A stretch of DNA of 64,000 nt from Stratiolaelaps scimitus. Taxonomy: Eukaryota; Arthropoda; Arachnida; Mesostigmata; Laelapidae. The notes beneath the pieces were generated by a model, which worked only from the letters and a program-made list of their open reading frames with translations, had not been told where the DNA came from and did no database searches. This document shows positions 48,160-60,674 of this stretch, piece by piece (the stretch's first letter is position 1; each line of letters opens with the position of its first letter). Both the position numbers and the translations under genes were made by a program. Where the stretch lies: assembly GCA_019614645.1 (NCBI GenBank), contig JABWDB010000004.1:20646001-20710000 (forward strand). The letters run 5' to 3'.

Positions 48160-50770
48160 GCAGGGAAATCAATTCCACAGCATAGAAACGACACATCATA
48201 TCCGAGTTGGCTCGCAGGAGGCGGCGAATCGATGTTCGTCAGCTGATCTAAAAGCAGCCCGCATTGCCTCGAGCGATAGGCGCTGATTTCGCTAAACTCC
48301 TCTTGTTCAGGGTATACGTCCCCGCAATGGTAATTTAGCCTCTTGGATTGTCAAAGGCCTGCATAGGCATAACAGGTACATAAAGGCTAAATCCAGCTGC
48401 GCAGTGAGAGCTGTCAGCCGTCCTTGTGCACTGGCGATGCTAACCTGTACATGTTCAAAGCTGTCCAACAGTACCGCAAAGACGTCACAAGATCCAGTGA
48501 ACATCTAAAAAACGTGTCGATTTTTTCTCGTCTAAAAATTGCCTCAACCTCTTGACAAAGGACACATTGTTTTCGTATGATCAGAAAGAGCCGAGAGCAA
48601 TCCGTCGAGCTTTGACAAGAAAGGGTGCCATCTCACCTCAAAGGAAGTCGTTTTCAACTGTTCTTCTTCAGGTATCGGTGCCCCCACAAGCGTGGCACTG
48701 CCTTCCATTGGCTGGTATCTTATATGCTGATGTATTCTAGCTTCTATATCTATTCGCAGATATTTCTTTGTTATACTTTTAACGAAGTCTTTGGAATGTT
48801 ACACAAACCTATGGTAGGCTAACACACCTTTGACGGTTTCGAAGACACCCTTCCCTACAATCTGTTCCTCGGTATCTTTTGATGACAACATACATGAGCG
48901 AATATTCACAGTAGGTTACCTTTACAACTATCTAACCTTGGTAAGTCGTCGATAGCATTGCCTAGCCTTCAGGACGTCCTGATTTATCCGTTTCACTGTT
49001 AACTGAAAGAAGCCCCTAGCGTCTGCCGTTGTATATATGTATGTATTATATCTGCGTATTAAACCCCGCAGAGAGGATATGTCCCGCTTCAGATATTCAA
49101 CATAGATTATACATCTGGATCCAGACTCAAAGGTCTCCTAGAGACACTCGACTACACTAAATGTCACACAAAAAATCTAACTGACATATTCTCGTATTCA
49201 CCCTATTGGACTTGCTTCATCTCGTATCGCACTCCGAGGCTGCATCAGACGAAGAAGCCGACAAAGGCAATTCAACTTCGAGTTGCAGCGTCTCGAATCT
49301 GAAAAGCGAACATTGGTCCATCGATTTCCTGTCATCGATGTATGGACGAATATGTGTACGTATGATCTCTCCGTGCCGCTCCATCATCCTTCTCGGTTTT
49401 TAAATGCGAGATTGCAAAGTAAAGGGAAGCATATTTGAATACACAATCAGGGGCGGACCACGCCAGATTGTTCTTCTATGAAAAGCGAGGGCTCTCGCTG
49501 GCTTCGGCTCGGGTCACTCCCTGGCTCTTTTCTCCTACTGCTGCTCCTGCAGCTACAACAACTACTACTACTACTACTACTACTACTAATATTTATAAAT
49601 GGTGTCAGCTGCTGCGAAACTGACAAGCAAGCCACTGTTGATCTCGTGTACGCAGCCGCTATCGTGGTCGTCGTCTCGGCGCGTTTCCGTTCGTTTATAG
49701 CCATGAACATAGGTGGCCAGCAATCTATGTATAGACCTGGAACAGAAGCCCTCCGATAACCCGCCCACTGCCTTATATACAAACAGCATTCTCTCTTTCT
49801 CTCTCTCTCTCTTTCTTAGTCTCCATCTTTCTCTATCTATATGCCGAGTGAATATTGCACTTTTGGACTGTCACTCATCGTGGAGTCACGGTACCGCGCC
49901 GAGCCCCGTGCTCAACGACTCAACGGTTATAAAGAAACGCCTATATTAGATATCGATGTAGCCCGCCTGTCAAAAGAAACAATCAATCTACGAGGCCACC
50001 ACGATTTGCAGAACTGGCTACGCTTCCAGCTGCCATATACTCCCGACTCGGGGCCGCCACAATATGAGCTAGCAGCATCAAGCAACATCGCCGAGTGCGG
50101 TCGGCACAACAAGTATCAGACCGGAAAACAGCCTGCGCCGACCCGTTTTCGATGTCCCCCAATTTATCCTTTGAGGGTTACAGCTAGAAAAATGAGGTAA
50201 GCTCATCCCGTCCTCTCGCTGGCGATTTGCCACTGACTGACGAGCCACTGCTCTCATCATAATCCTTTCTTCGAGCGTTGCCGAGACCTGCACGAGACGT
50301 CGCGCTCGCGCAACAACCACGAGAGCTGATTGATTATATCTGAACTCTTTGCTGGCGCCGCGACAGCACCATAGGGCTGTCAAGATGTTATTTTGTGATT
50401 TGTTTTTGGGTTTGATGTAGCAACCGCGTCTTGCATACCCTACTGATTGTCTGTTCGTCCCGCCAACCGCCGGGGGCGACTACAGAGATGGTATTATCTT
50501 CGCGCGGCGCGTTTACTGTTCGAACACGACGAAGCAGCTCCCGAGGAAAGCTTTCAACAGTTTCCGTATGTTACACGGCCTGTTGCGTGATCGCTGAGCA
50601 TAGGCGCCGGTTGAGTCTCGGCGCAACGCTTTCATCTGCTCATTTTGTGTCTTGAGCCACTGCTGCCGCACATATATCATAGGTTAATAAGTCACAAGAG
50701 AGAAGGAAGCACTTTATTTTAGTGTAATATATAGAAGCATTGTGAAGTAGAAAGGTTTAGGTTCGAATAA
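48160..50770. other. No identified gene; several exon-like fragments
   Basis: Minus 48504-48307 opens after a gttttttag acceptor with a helical-looking peptide (VQVSIASAQGRLTALTAQLD). Plus 49206-49403 is Ser/Glu-rich (SHSEAASDEEADKGNSTSS). Neither has a convincing donor and partner exon. A (ACT)n repeat is at 49557-49588 and (CT)n near 49796-49813. Confidence 0.25.
49557..49588. repeat. (ACT)n trinucleotide repeat
   Basis: About 10 ACT units. The long apparent frames around it on both strands follow the repeat. Confidence 0.9.
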
Positions 50771-50776
50771 AACGCA

Positions 50777-51355
50777 ATGTTAAGGAGTTGGATTCTACTC
50801 AGTATTTATTTAGCAATTGATGTTATATATTCGGTACAGCGAAATGGACGCTTGGGGAGAAGAATGCGGCACAATTTAGCTGAGAACCCTTGTTGCACTT
50901 GGATGGCCGAAGCCTGTGATTATCTGAGGCAGCTGGCCCATTCATTGTCGGATTATTTTTTCCTTTGGGAAAAGGGAACAGCGTTTGAGTTAGGGTTGAG
51001 TGGCGGTAGTTCGAAGCTCGAATCAAAAGTCTTGTGTACTTAAGTGGTGGTCTATTATTTGAAAGATGATCATTATGCGATTTATGTAAACATAATAATT
51101 ACTATTTTCAGAGTTAATGACTATGAGGGGGTCTCCAAAGCTACTCGGGGAATATGCCCTACGCTAAATCTGACGTTATCACCCGGACATCTGTTGTTGA
51201 TGTATGTATGCGAAGCTCAATTATCGTGCGGGTTTGCAGGGTACAAATATTTACACGTTACCCATGCTAGAATAAGAATCTGCCAGAACGAAAGCCAGCA
51301 TGAGTCGACAAACGAGGTTTGGATTTATTTAGGAGCAGTAACGTCGGTTTCATAG
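50777..51355 (+). CDS. Candidate two-exon secreted protein (low confidence)
   Basis: ATG at 50777 starts MLRSWILLSIYLAIDVIYSV, a signal-peptide-like stretch, followed by ENPCCTWMAEACDYLRQL. The frame stops at 51043, but splicing a weak donor (CTT|gtgtac, 51034) to a good acceptor (actattttcag, 51111), a 78-base intron, continues in frame to TAG 51355 with further cysteines (RGICPTLNLTL, YVCEAQLSCGFAGYKYLHV). The product would be 166 residues. The weak donor and lack of a known family keep confidence low. Confidence 0.2.
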
Positions 51356-51359
51356 GGGA

Positions 51360-54300
51360 TAAATGCAGGCGTTAGTATGGCATTTCGATTATGTCGTCAA
51401 CGTTCGCCTAGCTCTAGAAGGCTAATCAAATTAGCCTGGCGCGACAGGGTAGATTAACATTCGTCTGCCTGTTGGATTCGGTGCTACGCATTGTCGAAAG
51501 TATCTCATTGCTTGTGCAGACCCCTTGAGAGGTTAAGGGAGTCATAGTTGCATTCAAATTGTGGTTTATTCTTGAAGCGGCTATTTTCAACGCTTAAAGT
51601 TCTCGGTAGGTACCTATAGATCTAATAACGTGTCTGTAATGTGAACAGTATGAATAATTTTACGGAACATATACAAATTCGTTATTTTTGAATCATACAT
51701 CAAGCCGCTCTACGGCAAATGGTCGGATATTTATCTAGGCGCGCATTGGCTTGAGCCATACCTACTTTGCTAGGTTTGAGATGGGTGCGTTCGTTGACGA
51801 ACGATCGATAGTTTTCGGCACCCTTGGCATAAGGACGTGTACGTGGTATATCGCGGACGTTCCTTGAAGCGCAGATTAACTCTTTGGAATTGTTCTCACG
51901 ATTTTCGGCCTTGCAATTTTCATTAGGTATAAAGGAGAGTAATCCTTTAAGAAAAAAACATCTTTTACAAAATTCATTCAATAAGTTTAGATTGTAGAGT
52001 AGATAGTAGAGGCCATATATACGGAGGGTTAAGCTTAACCCTTTCCGTATGCAATTGTGTGAAATACGGCTCAGACTTTTTGAGATTTATTTTAAGTGGG
52101 ATTAAGAAATGGTTCTAAAACGAACTCTCAGCTGGCTAATATCTTAGTTAGCATTTTCAATAGTACTCGCCGAGAGCACTCCAGTGATGTGTCAGTAATT
52201 TACTCCAAATTAACATGCTTTGGAAATAAAATTTGAGGACCCCAAAGTGGTGTCTTCGTCAACTTTTTCGATCGATTGCGAATGGAAATATTGACCTGAC
52301 AACCGTGAATGAAGCACATTTAACATAGAGGAAATATCGCTCTTCACGATGATATTTATATATAGCTCCGGAACCACGCGTTTAACTCAAAAGCAATGAC
52401 TAATAGAAATAACTGCCCAAATCGTTAGAGTGTTATGGTGTTATCGTATACAACTAGCTATGGGTCTGCGACGAGGGTAGGCGAAATTACGAAAAGCCAG
52501 ATGAAATCAGACTGCCACTAGTACCCAAGCAAGGACAGACTTAAGCTGGCTCCGACAAGGATCGGGCAACTCTTTACGATCTATCTTAGATTGCTTTTCC
52601 CATCATGTTGATTCTGTTGGTTTTGCTCTATGTGTCTCTCGTAGCTGTGTCCAGTGTAATCAAACGGTTGCGATCATATCGAAGCAGACCTCTTGAGCTG
52701 GTCCCGATAATGATCTGTACCGTCCATCCAGTTACGTGGAAAATCCGACAGTGCCGTCTGTTGGTTAACTCGGCTTTTTTGCCACTGCGGGTTGATGCTG
52801 TCAACTCGCCGCATGCGATTTATATAGGTGCCGTTGTCTCGCGACGTCGATAGCACAGTTCACTGATGTTGCTAGTTAACTAAAGTGACATGGTGCCCGA
52901 GAGACGCTTACATCTCAGGAGGTCTTAGTAAACAAGTAAGATATTATAGCGCTCTTGTTTGCTGTGCTTCCAGTTCTTGACTCCGCCACAAATTAGGGAT
53001 CGATTGCTCCGTGAATTCTCAGAGCTGTTTCTTCCTCTCTTCGATAGTCATCCACTTTTGTGGGTGACCAACCGAAGTTTGACGGTCTTAGAAGCTAACC
53101 TTTTGTGACCATGTCTATCCCTACTCATTCTTCTGCGGACACATGCAACATGGATAGCAACGTGTATACGGTATAATACGAAACAAAATACAAAGCGAAC
53201 AACTCAAGAAGAAGAAATCGTCAAAGGCGGCCAACCTCGCTTTATATCCCGCCAGCTCGATCCGAGATTTTCACTAAACTCTCCTGCCCTATAACTGGTA
53301 ATTTCTTGCAGATTTTGTTCGTTAATTTTTACCTTAGCTATACGGTTCAAGTATGAACAGGCAGAACAAAAGATAGAATAACGCGCGAGGAACGTCTTCA
53401 GAACAGTCAAACTTAGGCTAATTTCCATGGAACTGCTTAACTTTCTGAACACCCTGTAAAATAGTGTAAGGGTACGGGTAGAAGGTAAAGCTTTATTCAT
53501 TGATTAAAGGAACTGCATACAATGCTTAAGTTCTCTTATATGTCAAAATGTTCGAAATTGACTGATGACCTCCGATGAGCATTACACGTAGCTATTTGAA
53601 AAAAAGTTATTCGATTTAGTCGGAGATACTTTTTTGTGTTTGATGATTAAACATTTAGTGGTTAAGGCCTCGGGCCATAGTTAGTTCCGAAAGCCAGCCA
53701 ATGTTGCTCCATGAATACAATCGTATTTTCGGCGTATCCTTTATCTGACCTTGGTTTACGGATATATATATATACTGATTAAAACAGCTTGTTGATGATA
53801 ACAGTGCAAACGTTGATGAGAGCTATTCCTTAATAAATGGTTACTGACTGGGCCTCAGGAGTAATTTAATTACTTACTCATTAGTATCAAATATCCATCG
53901 TGAGTCATCGGCCGGTGGGGATTCCGAAGGTTGATAAGATGCTTTCAGACCTGTTGGCCTGTTTCGATGAACGTCTAGAATACGTTCTGACGAGGAGGCA
54001 TTTCATCGCATGGCGTAGGCGCGTCGATTCGTTATAGATCTGTTATTTGACGGCTCGGCGAAGCGGGATAGGGAAGACGCAGCACACAGACGTAACATTA
54101 CGTTCGAGTTCGTTATGGAAACGGATTAATTAACGTAATGACACGACAACTCTAACTGAGCTCGATGAAGGCTGTTTACTGATGCTCCAACTCTTATACT
54201 CTGAATACGAACTCCTCTCGACCGTCTCCCTTGAGGCCGTAAGATAGGGGGGTTAAAAGTAAGCCTGCTTACACATGCCCGCTAGCAGAGAACGACACAC

Positions 54301-54600
54301 GTCTGATAACTCCATGTAGCTCTTTGAGCTTGCCACCACGAATGGGCCTGCCACGTTCCGATGTTGTTTGTCATTTCCTTGTCTGATTAGGACTCGATTC
54401 TCGGGTACAGCAGAGCCAGTTCAGCACCGCTGTGCCTGTCGGATTGAAACTTCTGTCGCCTCTGTGACCGAGTCTCTGTTGAAAGTGGGTTGCATTCGTC
54501 AGCCAGCCGTATCCTGCTCCGTCCGTATTCTCAACTCGTCAGCCGCCGGTAGCCAGGCAGGTCTTCCAGAAGTGAACCGCTGGGAACATTTGATGGTGCT
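51360..54600. other. No gene seen
   Basis: AT-rich sequence with short (TA)n near 53760. At about 53655-53690 a TAGTGGTTAAGG string resembles a tRNA box A, but no good box B follows. Confidence 0.5.
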
Positions 54601-54601
54601 G

Positions 54602-54617
54602 CAGATGGACCGATTAT
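54602..54617. repeat. Target-site duplication of the SINE, left copy
   Basis: CAGATGGACCGATTAT, identical to 54872-54887 on the other side of the SINE. Confidence 0.9.
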
Positions 54618-54871
54618 AATAATTGTTTTTCGAGCTGACCCTCCGCTGTTCCCCTATCTGACAGGCCTCAGCTCTTAACCTTTAGGTAACACTATGAGGA
54701 TCTGTCGGGGCCACCTTTGCTTATGTTCTTCCTTTTTCGTACCTCTCGAGAATCCTCAGATAAAGAAAGATGATAAAGAACTCCGAAGATTCTACGCGTC
54801 TGACATGATTTGAACCCGCGTCCCTCCGGTTAAGGCAGTCCAAGACGCTCACCACTAGACCATCCAGGGGA
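54618..54871 (-). mobile_element. tRNA-derived SINE with intact target-site duplication
   Basis: Read on the minus strand, the element starts at 54871 with a tRNA-like head: TCCCCTGGATGGTCTAGTGG (box A, very close to eukaryotic tRNA-Glu/Asp) and, about 45 bases on, GGGTTCAAATC (box B). A body of about 180 bases without coding capacity follows, ending in an A/T-rich tail (AAAAACAATTATTAT). The element is flanked by perfect 16-bp direct repeats (54602-54617 and 54872-54887), the signature of LINE-mediated integration. The perfect duplication indicates a fairly recent insertion. A functional tRNA gene is excluded because the head lacks the 3' half of the acceptor stem. Confidence 0.9.
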
Positions 54872-54887
54872 CAGATGGACCGATTAT
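54872..54887. repeat. Target-site duplication of the SINE, right copy
   Basis: CAGATGGACCGATTAT directly abutting the 5' end of the tRNA-like head. Confidence 0.9.
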
Positions 54888-54889
54888 GG

Positions 54890-57460
54890 TGAGGCACCAC
54901 CGCCTCTATACAACTCTTCCAACCAGCCTAGAAGATGGGGTGGAGCCGTAAAGGTGTTCAAATCGAACGTTGTCCTTTCGCCCAAACCGTTTCTTCCACC
55001 TTGCAGAAAGATTCGCCTACGTAAGCGCTTATAGCGAACAGGGCTACGGAGGTTTTATAACACCACTCTGACGTTCCTGAAGAGTCTCCGTTAAGACGTT
55101 ACGAATCACCGATTCTGCTTCTTCTATTCGTGCACGGGCTTTTGCATATACTATTACGATCAATGGCCACCGGCCACTATGACCGCTGCTGCCATGTGAA
55201 TGAGTGTAACGTTTCTAGGCGAGCGACGCGAACGGTGCTGTCGTGGCCTAATTTGGCTTTAACCACAGAATACAAATCCTCTGGGTTACCACAGTACAAT
55301 TTCAGGACATTCTCCCGTTACTCTGGAGAGCCACAGAGATCGTTCTGTCTTGTTGATTCCGTACATGAAGCTTTCTCCACTTCCCAGGGCAGGCGAGATA
55401 ACTCATCCTCATATTCTGTTGATAATGGCAGTGCGATGGACGCTCGACAACTCGGCAGTCGGGGGACTCAACGGGATATTCTGCCCGTTCGTTCCTTCGA
55501 TGTTGGGATTTTTCTCGGAGCGATGTGATCCTTGTGTAATTTGAAGCACTGATCTTTTCGAATAATAAACCTGAACTAGTCAATTAATTTCAACGAGTCG
55601 AGCATTTGTATTTCAGAGGTAGACGGATTTAGTTCTGCCTTCATGGAAATATAGAATAGTAGTACTTTATTGCGCTCTCCTTGCTTAAATTCGCTACTGG
55701 ACCCCAAATCCCACAAGGGGCTAGAATAGGTTTGCATGTGACCGTACTTTCTAATCGCCTCGAAGTTGGCCATGACACTACTCGAGCGTCCTCAGCAGTG
55801 GGTCAAGCCACCGAGTTGGTGACGTTCCTGATGTCTTCAACGAGCCGGCCGGAAGTGCTCACTCAAATCGAGAACTCGTTGTAATCTCGTTATATTCACT
55901 GGCTCTGCTTCAGGGCTATTCACTTTCTCCAACGCCTTTCGTAGATTCCATGTTACAGTTAATCGTCCGACTCTCGAACGACCCTCGACGCTGGAACAAA
56001 CCGTCACTCTCTGACATACACGTATTTCCTACTGTCTGCTCTTGCGCGCTTCCGACAGAATTGCAAATTGACGCTGGTACCACCGAAGCTGAGGCTAGTT
56101 AACGACACAAGTGGACAAAGTGGAAACACGTTCGTTCGTCCGCATATTCAACAGTGTGGGACGTCCACATCAGCCATCACTGAGACCACCTCAGGCCTGG
56201 GGCGTAACCCTTGTCGATCGTTAACGCCTTTCATGGCATCGTCTTGTTAGTTCCCTTAGCTTCTCTATAGCGTATGTGGCTCGAGGAACAAATTGACAGA
56301 CTCAACCCGGCAGCTGGCCAGCAGCACCGGGTAAGATTATGTCAAGATATATGAGTTAACGTGGTTCGGCAAATTCTGTGAAGAGAAACAGTTGAGTCAA
56401 TGTACTCTCGGTGGCTTCGCTAATAAATCTGTTCTAGCTTGAAATTGCTTTAACGGTTACACCCACAGGGTTATGATGTCATAATGATATTCAACGATTA
56501 ATTGTTAGCCTTAAATTGCGTAATCGCAGAATTCACCGAGAGTTAGAGAATTCACTGCCAACAATAGGAATGTGACTGTGATTAAAGGAAACAAAAATAC
56601 CTTATTGACAATAAAGGTGCATGATTTATCAATTATGATTAGTTCCAATCGTGAGCGGTTAACACGATCATCAAAAACCAGTTTAATGGTCACCAATATT
56701 AGATTTACAAAACAATCCACTAATTCAGAATTTACCGGTTCTTTCCATTCACATACATCGCCTAGCTATTATACTTGGGGCACAGCTTGAACGTTGTTCT
56801 GCACATCATTTAGCTTGAATTCGTCGTGGGCGACACCATTACGTGCGTGCCCACGTATTCCGTTTTCGTTCGTGGACACAACGTCGACGATTCCGTTATT
56901 ATTCTCGCCCCGGGAGTTCTTGTCCGCCGCGCTCATCTGCTCGTTTTTTTGGTTGTCGTCATCATTGTCTTATTCTTTATAGTAGGGTCGCTAGGTGGAT
57001 GAGCTATGCAGCTATGGCTACCTTTTCGTTCGCCCTCTAAATACGGATCGAGGTGGAGAGCTGGTGGGACATTCATTCTCGCGGCACAGACGGTGGCGAT
57101 AACGGTGACGGCGATGCAAACCGGGCGGGATATGTTGTGGTTTCGCTAGCGTTGTCCGGCGCCGGGCTGTCTAACTGTGTGCCCGTACAATGACTGAGTC
57201 GTCCGGTGTCTCTACGGGCTGTGTCTTTTGGTCTGGCCCAGCCCACTTCAGCGTGCAGGTCCGCAGGTCGTAGGCTATCAGCCATTCTTCTTCTTTTCGC
57301 CTAGGCTTTAACAACGTCGGACGACAGTGTCTGGGAATGAGGTAATATACGCTCGGGTTCACGTCCGAAATGAGGGTCATCGTCGTTCTGTGCAAAGGCT
57401 GCTAAAGTCATATCAGTGTGTCAACAGTTGGTTAGGAGGTATGTAGACTTTCGTGCATAG
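54890..57460. other. No confident gene; exon-like fragments near 56.8-57.4 kb
   Basis: On the minus strand, ATG at about 56932 starts a hydrophilic 54-codon frame (MSAADKNSRGENNNGIVDVV) ending at TAA 56769-56771, overlapping a possible donor CCCCAA|gtataa. Another minus frame from 57375 (MTLISDVNPSVYYLIPRHCR) runs 70 codons after a good acceptor (tttgcacag, 57388). Both could be exons of an unrecognised gene, but opposite-strand frames are also open. Confidence 0.25.
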
Positions 57461-57467
57461 CGCAGCT

Positions 57468-57914
57468 CTAGCTTGCGACCGGCTTGGGTCGCGCCGCTTC
57501 GGACTGGGGCACCCGAGGCTTATTTAGCTTTCTGGTCGTCGTCAACGCTGCTGCTACTGCTGCACGCAGGATCTCCACTGCCGCCCCAAAGCCCCATAGA
57601 ATAGATGCTACTGCTGTTGTTGGCTGTTTGGCTGCTGCCTTATTCACGCCTCCGCCATCCGCAGCTTCTGCATCGCATTTCCGGTTGGACCTCAGCTCCT
57701 ACGCGGGAGAGAATTAGAGAGCGAACGAGAGAAATACGTGGACCAAAACGCTACAAGAAGTTTATTCAAGGGCAAATATATTGAGTAGCAATAATCGGCT
57801 AGTCTCGCTGGTCCCGTCGGGTCAGACAATGCTCTTGCTGAGTCGGCGGGCGGGAGACAAACACATCTCGTAACAAACAAGCAATGAATGACCTATATTA
57901 CAGCATGTAACCTT

Positions 57915-57945
<31 letters not shown>

Positions 57946-59875
57946 GTGTGGTAATAGGAGGTCGCCAATCTGACGAGGAGATTAGGCTTGCAATCTGTAG
58001 ACACATTAGTTTAGTTGATACAACATCACTTTAATGGCGTCATCGCAACATTGTGAGGTCGTCTGTCATCTCTGATGTATAGAGCAACGAGGGCTGGACA
58101 TAGTATTATTAATTACTAGGGAACTTTTATTACTTGCCTTGAAAATTTGTTGTTTATTATTATTATTATTATTATTCAGGCGATCAGAGCACCTGCTTAT
58201 CCCGCTGCGACACAACGTTTCACAGATTTAGCCAGGTATGGAGAGACCCGAACGATTGCAACTGCTCTTACCCCGAGACAACAACACAATGACATCGGCA
58301 GCATGAGACAGGCTAGGAGGGAAGATGCTGAAGGATATCCGCCGCTAGAGGATAAATAGTTAACACGTTTCAACAACAACCATGCCCCACATATGAGTTA
58401 AGCGTGAAAGACGTCACACGTATGTGATCCGACGGTGCGGCTGTACCTAGCAATGCTATACATGTTAGAACATTCTGTGTCTTCTCTTTTCAGTCTGAGA
58501 GATAGAAGATATGCTGTACTTATCGACACAGTCCTCCATGTTACACTCATATTAACGCGACGACTGGCGTGTTCTTGTCTTCCAATGTTGTGAATTGCCA
58601 TGGATTGGTCACAGTTGAGTTCACTGTTTCTGCGTACGGTCAGAGGTGAGTTTGCCTGATCACCGACGTGGCCATCTATTCGGCATCGATTCGGGCGAGC
58701 TAATTCCAACTAATTTTGCTGTTCTGTTGACCGTTGTAAAAAGGCTGTACCGAATTCACTCGTAGGGACGAGCGATGCCTTCGCAAGAAATACTGCTTGC
58801 ATCATCTACTATACGATAATGCCTACATAACCGTTCTGTAAGGGATTTCGTTTCCTCGGTTTACTGAGTTGATTTTTTGCAGCCGTTAGGAACGGATCCC
58901 TCTTTGTTTAAACCCTAGAGCCTTCGTCATCTGGCTCATGCTCCGGAACCACGTGCGGATTGCTGCAAACCATATGTGTCCCGCGGAATTCGAGCCGGAC
59001 ACGCTAGGATTCGAGGTCCTCCCCGTTACCCCCACGCCATTCCCGCTTGACTCAAGCTACAGGCAATGCGCATTGAACGACTCGAATGAAGTAATCTCTA
59101 CTATAGATAAGCACGACGACATACTGCGGTTCCTCGCCCATCTCTTATTTTTCTGGTGATATAACATTCGATTTTATTAGTGTCAAGAACGACGAGAGAT
59201 AGAGACATCGGATCAGAGCAATCAGTTAACAATGTCGTGACGTCGCCACCTTCGCACGTCCCCGCCGACATCGACGGACACTCGGCGGAGGACGCTCCAC
59301 CCGTCTTCTGTCAATGACTTTTAGTCGAAAGTGCCAACGTGTAGAGTAAACGCGTGAATAATGAATCACTATTGTAATCACATTGTTGATCATTCAAGCA
59401 GAAGCCTCACCACGAGCTGCACCAGTGACCGAAGCAACCGCAGCAGCAGCAGCCGGCGATTCTCTAATTCGCATATGAAGCTCGCGGCAGAGATGTAGGT
59501 AGGGTTGCGCGTTGGTGCACGCTGTAATAATATGAAAAACATGGAACAGAAAACATATCATAAGTTGGTGATATTCTACAATATGCACTAATGACCATAG
59601 TAAAAATGATTAACGCCGATGGCCGACGCGAGATGGTGACAGGCGATGAAGCTGACGGCGGCGGTGACGACGTGGAGGGGAATGATCGTTGTAAATTATA
59701 CCTCAGCGCATTCTCGGACGCCCTGACCTACCACTTGTAGACAGCGGTGCTCTCGTGGTGCATCGTAGAAGGCTGCCTCGACACCCACGTGTCTTATAAC
59801 AAGATAACAAGCTGAGCCGAAGGTCGTGAACCCTAGAATGCTCACGGTGCCGCTTGAAGGAAATGCACAACTCAT
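57468..59875 (-). CDS. Candidate three-exon gene (unidentified, 171 residues)
   Basis: Exons 59875-59702, 59521-59411 and 57698-57468 join in phase 0 throughout. ATG 59875 starts MSCAFPSSGTVSILGFTTFG. Donor GCTGAG|gtataa, acceptor aatattacag|CG, donor CTCGTG|gtgagg, acceptor ttctctcccgcgtag|GAG, and TAG at 57468-57470. The product has hydrophobic stretches (about residues 13-29 and 126-146), a Leu-rich segment from CTG repeats (RRLLLLRLLRSLVQLV) and a basic C-terminus. Exon 2 also reads sensibly in another frame, so the model is fragile. No family recognised. Confidence 0.28.
57917..57942. repeat. (TA)n microsatellite
   Basis: About 13 TA units. Confidence 0.9.
58154..58176. repeat. (ATT)n trinucleotide repeat
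   Basis: About 8 ATT/TTA units directly preceding the acceptor of the candidate exon at 58180, where it could serve as the pyrimidine-rich tract. Confidence 0.9.
58180..58359 (+). CDS. Candidate 3' terminal exon (unidentified, hydrophilic C-terminal tail)
   Basis: An acceptor (ttattattcag, 58178-58179) preceded by a (TTA)n tract opens a frame of 59 codons in phase 0 to TAG 58357-58359. The peptide is hydrophilic with RFTDLARYGETRTIATALTP and ends EGYPPLEDK, resembling a cytoplasmic tail. An internal donor-like CCAG|gtatgg at 58235 would give a shorter exon. No upstream exon on this strand was identified. Confidence 0.28.
   Translation, partial: AIRAPAYPAATQRFTDLARYGETRTIATALTPRQQHNDIGSMRQARREDAEGYPPLEDK
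58966..59042 (-). repeat. Possible tRNA-like (SINE head) relic
   Basis: On the minus strand TGGCGTGGGGG (box A-like) is followed about 40 bases later by GGCTCGAATTCC (box B-like), inside a stretch that can pair GTGTCC with GGGACAC. The arm lengths do not form a proper cloverleaf and no target duplication was found, so this is at best an old pol III relic. Confidence 0.25.
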
Positions 59876-60641
59876 TGACTCCGTAATAGAAACGCGACTG
59901 CTTCCGCTGAGCGGATGATTTAGATTCGGTCGATCGCCGTTGAGTTTCGTCTCTTCGAAAGCAGATTTTCACATGTATTATGCTACCATCGCTTGTATCA
60001 CGCATGTAGCAGCATTTGTGTATTCGTGTATATTTATGTAGCGTCTATGCTTAATGCACGTACATGCATATACATACACACACACACACACACACAGATA
60101 GAGTGAGTATGGTGTAGACACATATGCTGCACGCTGCTCTGTACATGGGTGTCTAATGAATGTTGAGCGGGATTTGCGCGTAATGGAACACATCTTCCAT
60201 CTGAAGTACGCAGCCAGCGGACCACGTATATAGGGAGGTCTCTCTTACTGAAATGTGTGTTACTTACTCATCGCGCGAGTGAAACACTAAAGGTTCATCG
60301 CGCGCGCACATCGGTGAATCTAGCCCGTCCTGCAGCCTGTCGGAAGTAAGAAACTATACACTTTACTCGAATAACGATGTAGTGCGTGTTCCGATGAGTA
60401 CTACGAACGATGTGATTGATGATTGCACTGCATGCAATTAGGCCGTGCTTCCGAATTGCAGCAATGGGTAGATGCGTGAGCAATCGAGCAATAACATTCG
60501 CGAGTTCGCAGGCAACTGAAACTGCCTATTTCGTGTCTCTACGGGCAAATATATACATAACATAACATTTTCGGTTTATTTCCGGAACTGCAATTTTACA
60601 ATGCTTAAGTTCTCGATTAAAAAATAGGGTAAAAGTAAGAG

Positions 60642-60674
60642 TATATATACATATGTATATATATATATATATAA
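60642..60674. repeat. (TA)n microsatellite
   Basis: TA array with CA and GT interruptions. Confidence 0.9.

Noticed and set aside
54790..54871. tRNA gene
   Set aside because: Box A and box B are present but the 3' acceptor strand is missing and the sequence runs into a SINE body with target-site duplications.
57301..57387. Alternative terminal exon for the 57.5-59.9 kb model
   Set aside because: It is phase-compatible (28 codons to TAG), but the exon at 57698-57468 comes first, has a better acceptor and a longer frame.
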